Source of the DNA: Prunus persica
Lineage: Eukaryota; Streptophyta; Magnoliopsida; Rosales; Rosaceae
Assembly: GCF_000346465.2 (NCBI RefSeq)
Contig: NC_034012.1
Span: forward strand, 9,470,294 to 9,534,293
Length of the DNA: 64,000 nucleotides
Direction of reading: 5' to 3'
The notes below the pieces were generated by a model. The model did no database searches and was not told the DNA's origin. It saw nothing but the letters and a program-made list of their open reading frames with translations. This document shows, piece after piece, positions 11,333-23,277 of this stretch (the first letter of the stretch is position 1; the number at the start of each line of letters is the position of its first letter). The position numbers were made by a program, and so were the translations under genes.

Positions 11333-14283
11333 CTCCCTTCTAAAGTGCTAGCTGATTTCACTCCAAGCATATTCCTCAAGTAGCAGAACCTATCTTTGGG
11401 AAGTGCCTTGGTGAAGATGTCAGCAATTTGCTCTTCTCCCTTGCAGTAGAGCAGTTCAATCACTCCTTCTTGGATTGCTTCTCTAATAAAATGGAACTTC
11501 CTCTTAATGTGCTTGCTCCTTTGATGAAACACAGGATTTTTAGCCATTGCTATTGCTGAAGTGTTGTCACAGAACACAGTGGTTGCAGCAGTCTGTTCTT
11601 CCCCAAAGTCTTCAAGAACAAACCTGAGCCAAATGGCTTGTGATGTAGCTTCTGCAGCACTTACATACTCTGCTTCTGCTGTTGAAAGGGCCACACTGTG
11701 TTGTTTGACTGATGCCCACGAAAATGCACCACTTCCAAATGAAAATGCATATCCGGAAGTGCTCTTCATATCTTCCTCTGATCCACTCCAGTCACTATCA
11801 CAATATCCTACTAGAAGTGCAGACTTTCCAGTCACATACTCAATTCCATAATCAATTGAGCCTTGTATGTACCTTAGTACTCTTTTGGCTGCCCCATAGT
11901 GCATCTTAGAAGGAGTGCGCATGAATCTTGCAAGTAGACTAGCTGAAAACATGATGTCAGGTCTGGTTGCAGTTAGATATAGCAAGCTTCCTACAATTTT
12001 CCTGTACAAGTTTTCATCAGCTGCTTCACTACCATCTTCTCTTTGCAATTTATCAGTGGCAACTAATGGAGTGCTCACTGATTTGCAATCCTTGAGTCCA
12101 AACTTATCTAGGGGAGTGAGTGCATACTTCTTTTGATGGATGAAAATGCTCCCTTCAGTTTGTGTTACTCCCATACCAAGAAAATGATGGAGTAAACCCA
12201 AGTTAGACATTTCATACTTGCACATCATCTCAGCCTTGAATTCTTTCACCATTTCATCACTGCTTCCAGTATATACTATGTCATCTACATAGATTGATAT
12301 AATTAATGTTCCCACACCTTCCTTGGTTCTCACATAGAGAGTTGTTTCACTTGGACTTCTGTGAAAACCACACTGATATAAGTAAGTGTCGATTTCACTG
12401 TACCAGGCCCTTAGAGCCTGCTTTAGTCCATAGAGAGCTTTTCTTAGTCTGTACACCTTATCTTCAGCTCCTTTAATCACAAAGCCTTCAGGTTGATCCA
12501 CATAGACTTCCTCTTCAAGAACACCATTTAAGAAAGCTGATTTGACATCCAATTGCCATAATTTCCAGCCTTTCTGTGCAGCTAGTGCAATGAGAGTTCT
12601 AATAGTGTCTAACCTTGCTACTGGAGCAAAGGTTTCATTGAAATCAATCCCTGGTTTTTGTGTGTAACCCTTGGCTACAAGTCTTGCCTTGTGTTTTTGA
12701 ATGGAGCCATCAAGATTTAGTTTTGTTTTGTATATCCACTTCACTCCCACAATTGGTTTGCTGCCTGGTCTATCAACCAATTTCCAAGTGGAATTCTTCT
12801 CTATCATTGATATCTCTTCAGTCATAGCTTTGTTCCAAGCTTTATCTTTGGCTGCTTCATGGTAACTCTCTGGTTCAATAATGCTCAGATTACATTGAGC
12901 ATAGACCTCACTTAAGTTCTTCCATTTTTGTGGAGTATGATCAAAAGTTTCAGAGATTGAAACTGATGAATCATGTGTAGCAGATTCCAGAGAAGTCTGC
13001 AGATCATTAGCCTCTTGTGGTCTCTGAGGAGATTGACCCGACTGAAGTGATTCATCTGAATATGAATCAATATCTGATATTCTTGAACTTTCTTCTTCAT
13101 GCCATGGAATAGTCACTTGTACTTCTTCATTCAATTCCCAATTCCACATTGCTTTCTCATCAAAGATAATGCTGCTTGAGAGTTCAATCTTTTTAGTTTC
13201 TAGATTAAAAACTCTATACCCTTTCTCACACATCCCATATCCGAGAAATACTCCCTTCATTCCAGTTTCTTCTAGCTTGTGTCTTTTCTGAGAAGGAATA
13301 TGGATATAGCACAGTGAACCAAATATTCTCAAGTGCTTGACACCTGGTTTTCTCCCACTGAACTTCTCGAATGGAGTTGTATTATCCAGAGCACTTGTTG
13401 GACTTCTATTTTGCAAGTATACTGCTGTATTGACAGCTTCTGCCCAAAATTTCAAAGGAATTTTCTTCTCATGCATCATTGTTCTTGCCATTTCCATCAC
13501 AGTACGATTCTTTCTCTCTGCAACCCCATTCTGTTGCGGAGAGTAGGCTATAGTTAGTTGTCTTTCTAATCCCATCTCCTCACAAAACTTTGAAAATTCC
13601 AAAGATGTATATTCTCCACCTCTATCACTTCTTAGCTTCTTAATTTGATAACCACTTTGCAATTCAACCATGTTTTTGAACCTTTTGAATATGTTGAATG
13701 CTTGAGACTTATGCTGCAAGAAAAACACCCAACACATTCGAGTGTGATCATCAATGAAGGTGAGAAAGTATCTATTCCCTCCAAGAGTGATAGTCTGCAT
13801 TGGACCACAGATATCAGAGTGGATCAGTTCTAGTGGTTGAGAGGCTCTCCAAGCTATTTCCTTATCAAATGGACTTCTGTGACTCTTGCCTATAGCACAA
13901 CCCGAGCAAGTCTTCTCAGATTCTTGTAACTTAGGTAGACCCTGAACCATGTCTTTCTCTTGTAAGAGTCTCAAACTACCGTAGTTCAGATGCCCGAATC
14001 TTCTGTGCCACAAGCAAGATGATTCTCCAAATGTTGCTCTATTTGCCACAGGAGGATTGACATATTTGAGATCTAAGGGAAAACATCTGTTCCCTTTCAT
14101 TTGAACCCTTGCAATCAGCTCTTGCAATTGCTTATCTTCATAAATGTCAACCTCATTATCACCAAACACCAACCAATGCCCATGCTCGATCATCTGTCCT
14201 ACACTCAACAGATTCTCATCCAGACCAGGTACAATCATGACTTCCCTAATGAATCTAGTAACCCCTTGCACATCTATAGCCAA
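11320..14283 (-). CDS. Copia B pol: integrase, reverse transcriptase, RNase H
   Basis: A 987-codon open frame carrying the end of the protease region, the integrase zinc site (HRRFGHL...[10 protein letters not shown]), the DDE integrase core, the reverse transcriptase with YVDDIVYTG, and RNase H with [12 protein letters not shown] and DNTSAIA. Copia elements normally make Gag-Pol as one polyprotein. Here pol is in a different frame from gag, and the two overlap in homology where gag ends at 14307. The break looks like a single missing base at about 14310-14320, either a real mutation or an assembly error. Apart from that I see no stop in pol. Confidence 0.93.
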   Translation of the reverse strand: MAIDVQGVTRFIREVMIVPGLDENLLSVGQMIEHGHWLVFGDNEVDIYEDKQLQELIARVQMKGNRCFPLDLKYVNPPVANRATFGESSCLWHRRFGHLNYGSLRLLQEKDMVQGLPKLQESEKTCSGCAIGKSHRSPFDKEIAWRASQPLELIHSDICGPMQTITLGGNRYFLTFIDDHTRMCWVFFLQHKSQAFNIFKRFKNMVELQSGYQIKKLRSDRGGEYTSLEFSKFCEEMGLERQLTIAYSPQQNGVAERKNRTVMEMARTMMHEKKIPLKFWAEAVNTAVYLQNRSPTSALDNTTPFEKFSGRKPGVKHLRIFGSLCYIHIPSQKRHKLEETGMKGVFLGYGMCEKGYRVFNLETKKIELSSSIIFDEKAMWNWELNEEVQVTIPWHEEESSRISDIDSYSDESLQSGQSPQRPQEANDLQTSLESATHDSSVSISETFDHTPQKWKNLSEVYAQCNLSIIEPESYHEAAKDKAWNKAMTEEISMIEKNSTWKLVDRPGSKPIVGVKWIYKTKLNLDGSIQKHKARLVAKGYTQKPGIDFNETFAPVARLDTIRTLIALAAQKGWKLWQLDVKSAFLNGVLEEEVYVDQPEGFVIKGAEDKVYRLRKALYGLKQALRAWYSEIDTYLYQCGFHRSPSETTLYVRTKEGVGTLIISIYVDDIVYTGSSDEMVKEFKAEMMCKYEMSNLGLLHHFLGMGVTQTEGSIFIHQKKYALTPLDKFGLKDCKSVSTPLVATDKLQREDGSEAADENLYRKIVGSLLYLTATRPDIMFSASLLARFMRTPSKMHYGAAKRVLRYIQGSIDYGIEYVTGKSALLVGYCDSDWSGSEEDMKSTSGYAFSFGSGAFSWASVKQHSVALSTAEAEYVSAAEATSQAIWLRFVLEDFGEEQTAATTVFCDNTSAIAMAKNPVFHQRSKHIKRKFHFIREAIQEGVIELLYCKGEEQIADIFTKALPKDRFCYLRNMLGVKSASTLEGSVKM

Positions 14284-14306
14284 AGTACCTTTGCCTATTG
14301 ATTGTA

Positions 14307-15449
14307 CTAAATCACCATGCCCATCTTAACTTTACAGTTCACATTTCTATCTATATCAATAAGTAAGGACTCATGAGCAGTCATATGATTACTACAAGCA
14401 CTGTCCACATACCACACATTCATATTTTTTTCAATAGAAGCAGAATGACAAGCATAGAACATAGTAGCAGGTTCTGTTACCTTGCTAGCAACATTTGCAA
14501 GTTTCTCAGTCTTATTTGTTTGTTCACAGTCTTTAATGAGATGCCCAAAACGGTTGCACCCATAGCACTTTGGCTTTCCTTTAAACCAGCATTCTCCATA
14601 GTGAAGCTTATCACAGTGCTTGCATTTCCCTTTTGCTTGATCTGATTTTTCCCCTGGTTCATGCTTTCCTCCTTGATTGCCACTATTTTGAGGTTTTGAA
14701 TCCCATTTCTTACCCTTCGATTTCCAGCTCTTTTTTGATTTATTAATGCCAGAACCAGAGTTGGATTGAGATCCCTTTTGATTTATGCTCATGCTGCTGA
14801 AGGCTTTCTCAGTGGTGTTCTCAGCATGCCTATCAAGGCGCTGAGCAAAACCCCTCAATGCAGCAATCACCTCTTGCACCTCAATCATTTCAATATCCTT
14901 AGTTTGTTCAATTACATAACAGACAGGATCAAATTCCTTAGTCAGACTTATAAGTAGTTTTTGAACTAACCTTCCTTTGGATAGGTCTTCCCCATATCCC
15001 TTCATCTGATTCACAAGCTCAAGTAAGCGAGTGAGGTATCCAGACAAGGTCTCATCATCCCTCATCCTTGTATACTCAAAATCACGACGCAAACCCTGCA
15101 ATTTGATAGATCTGACCTGCTTATCACCATGAAATTCCTGATGCAAAATATCCCATGCACCCTTTGAGGTTTCTTCATTCGAAATCCTTGGAAAAATGTC
15201 TTCTGAGACAGCCCCTTGGATAATCCCAAGTGCCTTAGCATTCTTCATTAACAGAGCTTCCTCCTCAGAATTCGATGACCCAGCAGCATCCACCTTCTTC
15301 CCCTTTGAATCTGGAATTTTAAGCCCATTTTCAACTAAATCCCAGATTCCATGAGATTTGAAAATCGTTCTCATTCGAATCTTCCAAAATTCATAGTTGT
15401 CCCCATTGAATATTGGAGCTCTGAGATCACTCCCTCCTGACCCAGCCAT
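14307..15449 (-). CDS. Copia B gag and start of protease, 380 aa
   Basis: The frame starts at the ATG at 15447-15449 ([14 protein letters not shown]); the reading frame is open further upstream but has no earlier ATG. It contains the Copia Gag domain ([10 protein letters not shown] near the start, then a [21 protein letters not shown] block), a CCHC zinc knuckle ([14 protein letters not shown]) and the protease active-site motif DSACSNHMT. It then runs out of frame and stops at 14307-14309. The same protein type is seen in element A. Confidence 0.93.
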   Translation of the reverse strand: MAGSGGSDLRAPIFNGDNYEFWKIRMRTIFKSHGIWDLVENGLKIPDSKGKKVDAAGSSNSEEEALLMKNAKALGIIQGAVSEDIFPRISNEETSKGAWDILHQEFHGDKQVRSIKLQGLRRDFEYTRMRDDETLSGYLTRLLELVNQMKGYGEDLSKGRLVQKLLISLTKEFDPVCYVIEQTKDIEMIEVQEVIAALRGFAQRLDRHAENTTEKAFSSMSINQKGSQSNSGSGINKSKKSWKSKGKKWDSKPQNSGNQGGKHEPGEKSDQAKGKCKHCDKLHYGECWFKGKPKCYGCNRFGHLIKDCEQTNKTEKLANVASKVTEPATMFYACHSASIEKNMNVWYVDSACSNHMTAHESLLIDIDRNVNCKVKMGMVI

Positions 15450-15550
15450 CTGAGACAGAATCAATGAACTGAGTCGGAAATTTCTCGTCGGATTTCCAAG
15501 CTCAGCCCACACACAGCTTCAACGCCCACTATACAGATCCAACCTTCGCT

Positions 15551-15560
15551 GCTGATACCA
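15551..15560 (-). other. Primer-binding site of Copia B
   Basis: TGGTATCAGC on the minus strand directly adjoins the 5' LTR. It matches the 3' end of plant initiator tRNA-Met, the usual Copia primer. Confidence 0.85.
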
Positions 15561-15931
15561 TGTTGAGATTTGGATTGTCAAGGGAGCTACAGAGCCAAAG
15601 ACTACGGGAGAGAAAAGAGAGAGTGAGCAAGAAGGAATCAAATATAGTTATGACCACTACTCCTCTGCTCATCCGTTGTAGCAGAGCAGACTCTATTCAT
15701 ATCCCCAAAATGTATTCTTACATCAGCAGAGTGAAGGCTAAACCAATGTGAATATGACACCTGGCTTTACAAAGCTTTACAGCTGCTGAAATAAGAAAAC
15801 AATCCTAAGCCTTACACTTGGCATATGAGCTCAAGATGCTCAGCTCACAGATGACTTAACAGGGCTAAATATAAACTGACAAAGTACTTACTAACTAATT
15901 AGAAATTAGCTAGGCAGTTTACATTTTAACA
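15561..15931 (-). repeat. 5' LTR of Copia B
   Basis: 371 bp, almost identical to the LTR at 10947-11332 (one C/T difference near the outer end and one 15-base gap). Confidence 0.95.
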
Positions 15932-16105
15932 GTTGACTAAGTCTTGGAAAAATCAAGCATGCAGATATCTCATTCCAAGTTGTTGGAATGGATCCCAAGT
16001 GTAGTTCTACAATGTTTGTGTAATTCATCAAAGATGGGGGCAACGAACCTGCTAAATTGTTGAAATCAAGGGTCACAAATTTCAACTTGGGGAGCTTCCC
16101 AAAAA
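15932..16105 (-). pseudogene. RLP-E fragment, upstream half
   Basis: Continuation of RLP-E on the far side of Copia B. It begins with the second GTTGA copy and matches the LRR stretch LKFVTLDFNNLAGSLPPSLMN. Homology ends in the KLPKLK region at about 16105. It then joins a short repeated block (TTAGTGAGAAATCACAGC) that also occurs at about 22430, 31470 and 59745. Confidence 0.85.
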
Positions 16106-16412
16106 TATTTAGTGAGAAATCACAGCAAAAAACATTTAAAAAATGCACAAGCCACATTGGATGAATATGGAATCAAAGTCTCCAATTCTCTGCAAATTCT
16201 AATTCGAAGTCTCAAAAAAGAAGTTTTTTTTTTTGCTATCTTGGTCCAAAACGGGGTTGGGTCTGGCCCAACATTTGTAATATAAGAGTATTGGGTTCGG
16301 GCCGAGTTCCATATGATTCGACCCACTTCAGTTTCGCACCAAAACAGGACGCAGTCTTTCTCAGTTCTCACCTTCTCGCACAGAAGAGTCTGAAGAAGAG
16401 AAGAGAAGAGCA

Positions 16413-16720
16413 ATGATTGGAGAAGAATTAGCGGGCCCCCCAGCCCCAAAGCTCCTCCGTCTGCTTTATTTTGTCGGCGCTGGCTGTAAGTCATGAAATT
16501 TCATTTCAATTTCAAGTCTTTGGTTTTTGAGAGAGAGAGAGAGTCTTCTTCTTCATCTTCTTTTTCCTTTTAAAATGTTTGGCTGAATTTTTTTCTTTCT
16601 TTCTGGGTAGTTATTTGCACTGTTGGAATCAATAAATGGCGTGAGCTTCAGAACATGTCAATTTTACAGCAGCAGCAGCAGCAACAGCTCCCTGAAAATG
16701 CCGCAAATGCCCTTGAGTGA
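16413..16720 (+). CDS. Small two-exon membrane protein, copy 1 (60 aa)
   Basis: Exon 1 is 16413-16485, the intron 16486-16610 (GTAAGT...GGTAG), and exon 2 16611-16720. The spliced product is 60 residues, starting MIGEELAGPPAPKLLRLLYF. It has one probable membrane span (about residues 16-33, LRLLYFVGAGFICTVGI), then NKWREL, a glutamine run and LPENAANALE. The second copy at 61795-62065 keeps the same splice sites and frame with few amino-acid changes, which argues for a real gene. I do not recognise the family. The short length, single span and basic flank resemble small organelle-membrane subunits, but that is only a guess. Neither exon is long enough to stand out alone. Confidence 0.8.
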
Positions 16721-18240
16721 TCTCCAGGTTTATGATTTGAAAGTCTTGCTGGTGACAATAATGATAAATGTAATGATTTCAAGTTTCACTGATGTACTAT
16801 GAAATCTTCCTGTTGTTTTAAGGCGAATTTTCAATTTTATCATGGAAAGCTTGAGCTTTGGCTTCATTTTGAGTTTGTATGTGCTGCTCCAGCTGAACTC
16901 GTGTTAGACTGAGCTTTGGTAGTTTGGTTGTTAAATTGTATAGAAAATGGTGCAAGAATTCATGTCTTTCAATCGGTTTCAATATACCAAATTTAGTAAA
17001 ATAAGTTTCTCAGAATAATTAAAATAAAAATAATCTTGAGATTAGGCTCTCTGTGGGTTTGATGTGCTCTGTGTGCAAAATTTTAATCACTGGTAATGGG
17101 GATTGTGGAAGAATTTCCATTTTCTATACATTTGTGCTTCATTTGTGACATTATCTCTCAACTTTATAGTTTGATTCATGCACTATGCAGCCTTCTTGAC
17201 GATGATTATTGAGTAAGAAGGTGTGTGTGTAAGGGGGCCTATTGTGAGTACTGGGAAGATTTTCATCTTAGAATATATATGTCTTTTGAACTTGTTGATC
17301 AACCTTTTAAGAAAGATAAAGCTGTGGATTCTAATCCAAATCCAGGTGAATTTGTCATTTGTTAATAGTGCTAGGCAAGAGTTCAGGCAGTCTTTATCTA
17401 AGATGCTTCGGCATAAGGTGGCTTGTGGTTCCCCATAGAAATACCATAGCATGCATGCTTCTATTTATATACTTTGGACATTCATACATTGCACTATTTT
17501 ATTTGTTGGTTAGGGGAACAACTTGCTCTTGAAGATTTTTCTTTATGTCAGTGCACTTATTTGTGTAGATGCTCGATGGACTAAATGTTAAACCATCTTC
17601 AAGTATGTAAACAAGCATGCTCTGAAGTTATTAATGAAATTGAAACTTAGTGCTAGTAGGGCAATAGGCGATATGCGTGTGATTTGTAGTGGCGGTGAGT
17701 TTGATAGTTTTCTACTGTTATGTCATGGATTTTGCAGCATGGTCCCTTTCAACTATCCTTGGATGCTTATGCATGATCTCCTGGAGCTTGTAACTTCTAA
17801 CTTCAAATAACGTAGCCAAAACCACGAGGCAATTGCTTCACTGAGTTCTGCAACCTTCACATAATGCAGGTGATATGTAAAGGTAGTTTTCTTCAAAATT
17901 TTCACTCGTTTTCTAAACAAATCTGTCAAAATGAGTTTTTCTGGTAATGGTGTTCGCAAAAATCAGGGGGATGTCTACAACTGCTTTGAGATAGTTTTGT
18001 CAATTGTTTGAGTCTGACAGTCTGTTACATACAGTTATCCAGTTATCTGTTGCGGCTCGATACAGTTTTACCTTCGAAAGCCTTGAAGAACTTATTGAGC
18101 TGAAACTTTTATGTTTGTTTTTTCATAGAAGCATTCTTTTGTCGGACTATCAATCAAGGTTATTGGTTTGGCAGATCATATCAATACGTAGTCAGGATGA
18201 AAGTTTGGCCACATAACATTTCAAACTACTTTTTAAAGAA
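16721..18240 (+). other. Conserved non-coding tail of small gene copy 1
   Basis: No convincing reading frame, yet the stretch is alignable nearly throughout with 62066-63545 downstream of copy 2. Both contain a splice-acceptor-like site (TGTCATGGATTTTGCAG, about 17722-17738), so a long 3' UTR with an intron, or an associated non-coding exon, is possible. Otherwise it is simply the rest of a duplicated segment. Confidence 0.45.
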
Positions 18241-18567
18241 CGTTTCTTGGCTTTTAGACCATCCATAGGCAAAATCTCTTCAAATTATAGATTAGATTTG
18301 GTGATGTAAAATATATCTTACATTTATTTCTTGTATCGAAGTAATGTCAGTCCGGACCAAAAAGAGGTCATGGCAGTTTATATTCATGATTTTCGCTAAA
18401 TCCATATTGATATCATACGGTATTCCAGCGGGCCATACAATTTAAGAGCCCAAAATGCATGTCATTGGGCTTTACAATTTAAGAGCCTCATGTTGGGGAT
18501 GGCCTAACCACACAACACAAATTATCCTAAGTCCTATGTACGTCAAAGAGAGATTTGCAGTACGGTA
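18241..18567. other. Spacer, nothing recognised
   Basis: No gene, RNA or element end that I can support. Confidence 0.4.
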
Positions 18568-18720
18568 AAATTCTATAGTGAGGGTGTCATATATGGACCT
18601 TTATATTAGTTATAGGATTATTTCATTAAACTTAAGTAAATTTACTATTCAAATTAATCATGTGGCTAATATGAAGGTCCACATTTATAGTCTATATACG
18701 GCACCCTCACCATAGAATCA
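18568..18720. mobile_element. Short MITE
   Basis: About 150 bp with imperfect inverted ends: ATTCTATAGTGAGGGTG on the left and CACCCTCACCATAGAAT on the right, plus pairing of GGACC and GGTCC blocks inside. Target duplication not resolved, so the superfamily is open. Confidence 0.6.
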
Positions 18721-18990
18721 CTCGAACTTTTTATACACATTTTTGTACTCAGTTCCCATATTGAACAAATCTGTGCTACTGGTTGTTATAGGTTAGAGGT
18801 TAGAGGTTAGAAAAACAGAGTACTTGTTACTAAGTACCCTTTGTAAAACTGAACTCTGCCAGCTGATATGTACATCATTTTTGGCAGTTGATATTTAGCT
18901 GAAGTTGTTACTTGAAAAGGTAGCGTGCAGAAATCACATAAGGAAAAAAAGGAAAAGCAAAATAAAAAGTACAATATTAATAATATATAT
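18721..18990. repeat. RLP-C 3' flank, also present beside RLP-D
   Basis: The segment with GGTTGTTATAGGTTAGAGG and TACTTGTTACTAAGTACC recurs as two pieces at about 23235-23277 and 24958-25020, where a solo LTR separates them. It marks the duplicated gene-plus-flank unit. Confidence 0.75.
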
Positions 18991-21243
18991 CTAGCTTCTA
19001 AGCCTTCTTTTCATCGTGTTGATGCACACTGTTACCATCACATAGAACCTATCTTGTAGATTGTCTGTGAATTGAAAATACGCATATCTCCATGTCTTGT
19101 TAATAATTAAAGAACCACAGACTCCCCAAAATCCCAATATGAATCCCAACGCAGCAAAAACATAAAACCACGGAAGGTGATGAAGTCCATTGTCCATGTC
19201 TTTATTGTTTTTGTTATCTGCATCAATGCTCTTATTTTGTCCACACTTTTTTGGAAGTGGGGCACCACAAAGTTTTGGATTCCCTTCAAAGGCAGAAGCG
19301 TTGAAGCTTTGGAGCTGGGTGCCCGTTGGTATTGGTCCTTCAAGATTATTGTATGAGGCATTAAAATATTTCAAGAAATTAAGGCTTGTCAATGACGATG
19401 GGATTATTCCAGACAAGTGATTTGTGGAGAGGTCCAAAATCTCTAAATATTTTAGGTAAGATATTTCGTCTGGAATGATGCCGGAGAAGTTGTTGGAGCT
19501 AAGAACCAACCCTCGGAGAAGGTACAATTGGTCGATTTCAGTAGGTATATCTCCAACAATGTTATTGTTAGCTACGTCTATCCATGCTCGATAAAAAGCC
19601 AATTTCTGGGATGGAAAGGTTCTTGTGGTTACGATGCGGCCGTAGACAGGCAATTCAATTTCATATTGCTCTGCTTGAGATGAAATAGGCTCATAAAGCA
19701 ACCTTGGTAGTCTACAAAGTTGCTTTGGAAATTCACCTGAAATTCGGTTGTTGGGCAAGCTTATATAAAACAGTCTAGGAAGAGTCCCTAACCAACTTGG
19801 AATTGGCCCTGTAATTTGATTAAAACCTAGTTGCAAGATCTCTAGATTCTTGAGCTTTGATAACCACACAGGTATTTGACCAATGAGGTCAGAACGAGCC
19901 AAACTCAAAAACAGAAGATTGTGGAATCCATCAAAATCAACCATGTCATCATCAGTTGGTATTCCCTCACCTTTAAAGGAACCAGTAAGCAAGAGTACGT
20001 GGAGACTTTTGCAACTCATTAATATCTTCATCGCCCCTGTGAGGTTGGTGAATCGGTTGTAACCAAGCGAGAGGAAGGACAAGGATTTCAATGAAAGAAT
20101 CTCAGCTTGTATTTGTCCCTCTAGATGATTTCTTGTCAATCGAATGGCTTTTAGGGACCGGCATGAGTAGAGGCTTACTGGAACCGTACCAGTGAAGTTA
20201 TTGTACCACAGGTCAAGTTTAGTAAGTTGACTAAGTCTGGAGAAATCAAGCTTGGAGATATCTCCTTCCAAGTTGTTGGATCCCAAACGCAGTTCTACAA
20301 GGTTTGTGCAATTCATCAAAGATGAGGGCAAAGCACCTTCAAAATTGTTGAAATCAAGGATCACAACCTTCAACTTGGACAGCTTCCCCATTTTGAGCGG
20401 AAGCTCGCCGCCAAAATTATTAAAGTCGAGGTCAAGTATGGCAAGGTCAGTGAGGTTGACAATTTTATCACTAACAGCTCCATGTAGTGAATTGAGAGGT
20501 AATGATATTTCTTCAAGTTTGGTAGCATTATAGATATCTTCTGGAAGTAACCCTGAGAGGTTATTATGACCAGCATGAAAAATTTGCAGTTCGAAACACT
20601 CCCCCAGCCCAGGAGCAAGGTTGCCACTGAATTCATTGGAAGAAAAATCCAATATCCTAAGGAAGGGAGAAGCATGGAGACAAATTGAGGGTGGGACATA
20701 CCCTGTGAAGGTATTGTTGCTGACATTGAAACTAATCAAGTTGCTAGCTTGGTGGAAGAATGAAGATGGAATTGCACCATAGAAGTGATTGCTAGACAAA
20801 TCCAGTTTCCGGATATTGTTGGACGGCAGAGAAAGCGGTAGCTCTTCAGAAAGAAGGTTATAGCTCAAATCAAGGATCTTGAGTCGATTTAAAGACAAGA
20901 AGAACTGAGTTTGAAGTGAACCATATAGTGAATTGTGGGAAAGATTCAAGTGGGTGAGATGTGTGAGATTTCCAAGTGAAGTGAGAGAGATGCCACCTTT
21001 GAGCCCTTTGGAAGGCAAGAGCAAATGGATGACCCAACCATCTTGATTACAAGTGACGCCCTTCCAATGACAGCAATCCATGGCTGTCCAATTTAAAGGA
21101 GGAGAAGATAGAGCGGAGGCAAAGGACAGGAGGGAGGTGCGTTCAGTTTGTTTGCAGGCATGAATATTTGTGGATATAATGTAAGGGAATAAGAGGAAGA
21201 GAAGGAAGCCACAAGCCATTAGGTTATAAGCTTGCACTTGCAT
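18991..21243 (-). CDS. RLP-C: LRR receptor-like protein (no kinase), 750 aa
   Basis: Intact single-exon paralog of RLP-B and RLP-D. The order is signal peptide (MACGFLLFLLFPYIIS), LRR cap with DCCHWKGVTC, about 20 LRRs, an acidic patch (about 422-435, PTDDDMVDFDGF), an island near 525-555, final LRRs, a KLCGAPLPKKCG cap, a membrane span (about 688-712) and a basic tail ending MKRRLRS. An ATG at 21243 precedes the conserved start by eight codons. Both lie downstream of the TATA box at 21287-21297, so the first ATG is used here; 21219 is the start by homology to B and D. Divergence from RLP-D is concentrated in scattered LRR positions and the island. Confidence 0.94.
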   Translation of the reverse strand: MQVQAYNLMACGFLLFLLFPYIISTNIHACKQTERTSLLSFASALSSPPLNWTAMDCCHWKGVTCNQDGWVIHLLLPSKGLKGGISLTSLGNLTHLTHLNLSHNSLYGSLQTQFFLSLNRLKILDLSYNLLSEELPLSLPSNNIRKLDLSSNHFYGAIPSSFFHQASNLISFNVSNNTFTGYVPPSICLHASPFLRILDFSSNEFSGNLAPGLGECFELQIFHAGHNNLSGLLPEDIYNATKLEEISLPLNSLHGAVSDKIVNLTDLAILDLDFNNFGGELPLKMGKLSKLKVVILDFNNFEGALPSSLMNCTNLVELRLGSNNLEGDISKLDFSRLSQLTKLDLWYNNFTGTVPVSLYSCRSLKAIRLTRNHLEGQIQAEILSLKSLSFLSLGYNRFTNLTGAMKILMSCKSLHVLLLTGSFKGEGIPTDDDMVDFDGFHNLLFLSLARSDLIGQIPVWLSKLKNLEILQLGFNQITGPIPSWLGTLPRLFYISLPNNRISGEFPKQLCRLPRLLYEPISSQAEQYEIELPVYGRIVTTRTFPSQKLAFYRAWIDVANNNIVGDIPTEIDQLYLLRGLVLSSNNFSGIIPDEISYLKYLEILDLSTNHLSGIIPSSLTSLNFLKYFNASYNNLEGPIPTGTQLQSFNASAFEGNPKLCGAPLPKKCGQNKSIDADNKNNKDMDNGLHHLPWFYVFAALGFILGFWGVCGSLIINKTWRYAYFQFTDNLQDRFYVMVTVCINTMKRRLRS

Positions 21244-21286
21244 GTTGCTTTGTGTATGTGTCGTTGCTCACAACAAATCAGGTATT

Positions 21287-21297
21287 TATATATATAA
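21287..21297 (-). promoter_or_regulatory. TATA box of RLP-C
   Basis: TTATATATATA-type box on the minus strand, 44 bp before the first ATG and in register with those of RLP-B and RLP-D. Confidence 0.75.
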
Positions 21298-22560
21298 GAG
21301 CAATCATGCTTGAAAACGATGCAAATTTAAAGTCCACAACGTTTCAAAGTACTCAAAGTTATCATTGAATTTGGAGGATATATAGTGTTATTTTTCTTGC
21401 CAGATAGATATGGCCTGAGAGTGACAGTGTCAGTCAACCCTGATCCAATATTACATTGACGTCCTATTCATGTAAAAGTACAGGAGAAGCAGAACCTTGG
21501 TGCGTCGAAGAGAGATTGACTCCAAAGTAGTTTCGTCCTCAAGCGTAGATTTTCTTCTAAGGCAGCTGATATGTGATACCAGCGCATCTTCCATCTCAAT
21601 CACCCAGAGTCCAAGTTCCAAGTTGTTTTCTTGTTGATGATTTTTCTAAGAAAATTGGAGGATAGTCATTCTTTCCAAGTTGTGTGCCCCACATATGAAG
21701 GCAGCTACATTAAAAATATCACGTATCAGACCAGCATCAGTCATTCATAAAGAAGCCCTTTCTACACAAATGGTAGAACATAAAATTAAAAAGGCTTAAT
21801 TATTGATATGGCCATTAAAACTCAATTTGAATCTCACTTTGCTGCCTAAAATTCAATTTATCACACTTTTATTCTCTGAAACCCAATTTTCCGTCTCACT
21901 TTGCCCATATTCATTAACTCAATAAAAAATAACAGTGCATTCAGTTATGAATAGCAAAATGTTGAAATTGATAACAGTCAAGCCAGATGTAAACATACGT
22001 TGATGCCCTATTCATGTTATAAAAATCTTTTATATTAATTCATTTTGCATGTTTGGCATTGCTTATTTGGAGCGATAAGTGATTTTTAAAAAATTTTGGG
22101 AAGCCCACCCCCTTTGGTAAACTGTGAGAAAATCACTTATTATTAAAAATTGTTGTGAGAGAAAGTTATAAGGGAAAACAACTAATTAGGTGCTTTCATT
22201 TTCTGATTATGCAGGAATCAGTTTCGAAGAGGCACTGAGTTTAATGATTATGCGGAAATCAATACCAACAACACTTTTAACAAAAATTTTACCAAACGCC
22301 AATCTGCTTTCTCCCACAGCAAATCTGACAGCGATTATTTTCACAGTACAATAATGCCAAACTGGACTATATAATAACTTTCATGTATTAAGAAATCAAG
22401 GGTCACAAATTTCGACTTCCCAAAAATAATTAATGAGAAATCACAGCAAAAAACACTAAAAAGATGCACAAGACGAATCGGATAAATATGTTAAAGTCAA
22501 GATATGGAATCAATTTGAGTAGTCGGCAAACAACGACTGCTTGATGCAAATTATATATTC
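21298..22560. repeat. RLP upstream block (duplicated intergenic repeat)
   Basis: Contains the ordered landmarks GCCTGAGAGTGACAGTG, ACATTGACGTCCTATTCATG, GCAGCTGATATGTGATACC, CAAGTTCCAAGTTG and a TE-like part (GGCTTAATTATTGATATGGCC). The same order is found near 30620-31600 and 50130-51000, with pieces at 41430, 54960 and 59374. It is therefore part of the amplified unit. No coding potential is seen. Confidence 0.75.
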
Positions 22561-23277
22561 AAAGAGAAGGCCTCATCGGGTCTTAAGAGGAGGCCACCAG
22601 AAGAGGACTTAAGCTGCTTAATTCAAAGGGCTTGAGCAAATTATTGATAATTTGTCTTGAAAATTTGGAATGTTACATTGACTTCCTATTCACAAGTCAC
22701 GGACCAATTGAAGACTAAAATTGTTCCAACTAAAATTCACGCAAATAAACTTTTGAAATCAAAATTAATATATACAATCATATCATAACACTCAATTCAT
22801 ATAATAAATTTACAAAATAAATTCAGTTTAAACTTGTAATTAAACCACACAAAATCTGGAAACAAAAAAATAAACAAAAAAATAAATTTTGTATTTTGAA
22901 ATACTCACAAAAATTCTAACACCCTCACCATAACACAACTCGTACAGTATGAAACCAACATGAGACCTTGTTATTTTGGTGTGAATCAAAGTCCAAGTTC
23001 AAAGTTGTTTTCATGTGAATCAAAGAATGTTATAGCTCAAATCAAGGATCTCAACGTGTTGTTTTCAGGGAACAAAATGCATATTTTCGACCAAAAATAA
23101 AAATAAAAATAAAAACAGAATGCATACAATCCAATCAATAATTTACTAACAAAGATAAAGAAGATCAATTGGTGCTACATCGAACTTTTTACACATATTT
23201 GTGTACCTAGTTTCCATATTGAACAAATCAGTGCTACTGGTTGTTACGGATTAGAGGTTAGAAAAACATATTACTTG
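22561..23277. other. AT-rich spacer, nothing recognised
   Basis: Low-complexity AT-rich DNA. The last 50 bases match the RLP-C 3' flank and end with ACTTG (23273-23277), the left target duplication of the solo LTR. Confidence 0.5.

Larger units (their letters stand above)
10947..15931 (-). mobile_element. Copia LTR retrotransposon B, nearly complete and young
   Basis: This 4985-bp element reads on the minus strand, with the 5' LTR at 15561-15931 and the 3' LTR at 10947-11332. A primer-binding site for initiator tRNA-Met abuts the 5' LTR, gag and pol are nearly intact, and the target duplication GTTGA is present on both sides (10942-10946 and 15932-15936). By eye the LTRs differ by one substitution and one 15-base indel, which points to a very recent insertion. 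It is the best candidate in the window for a recently active element. Confidence 0.96.
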
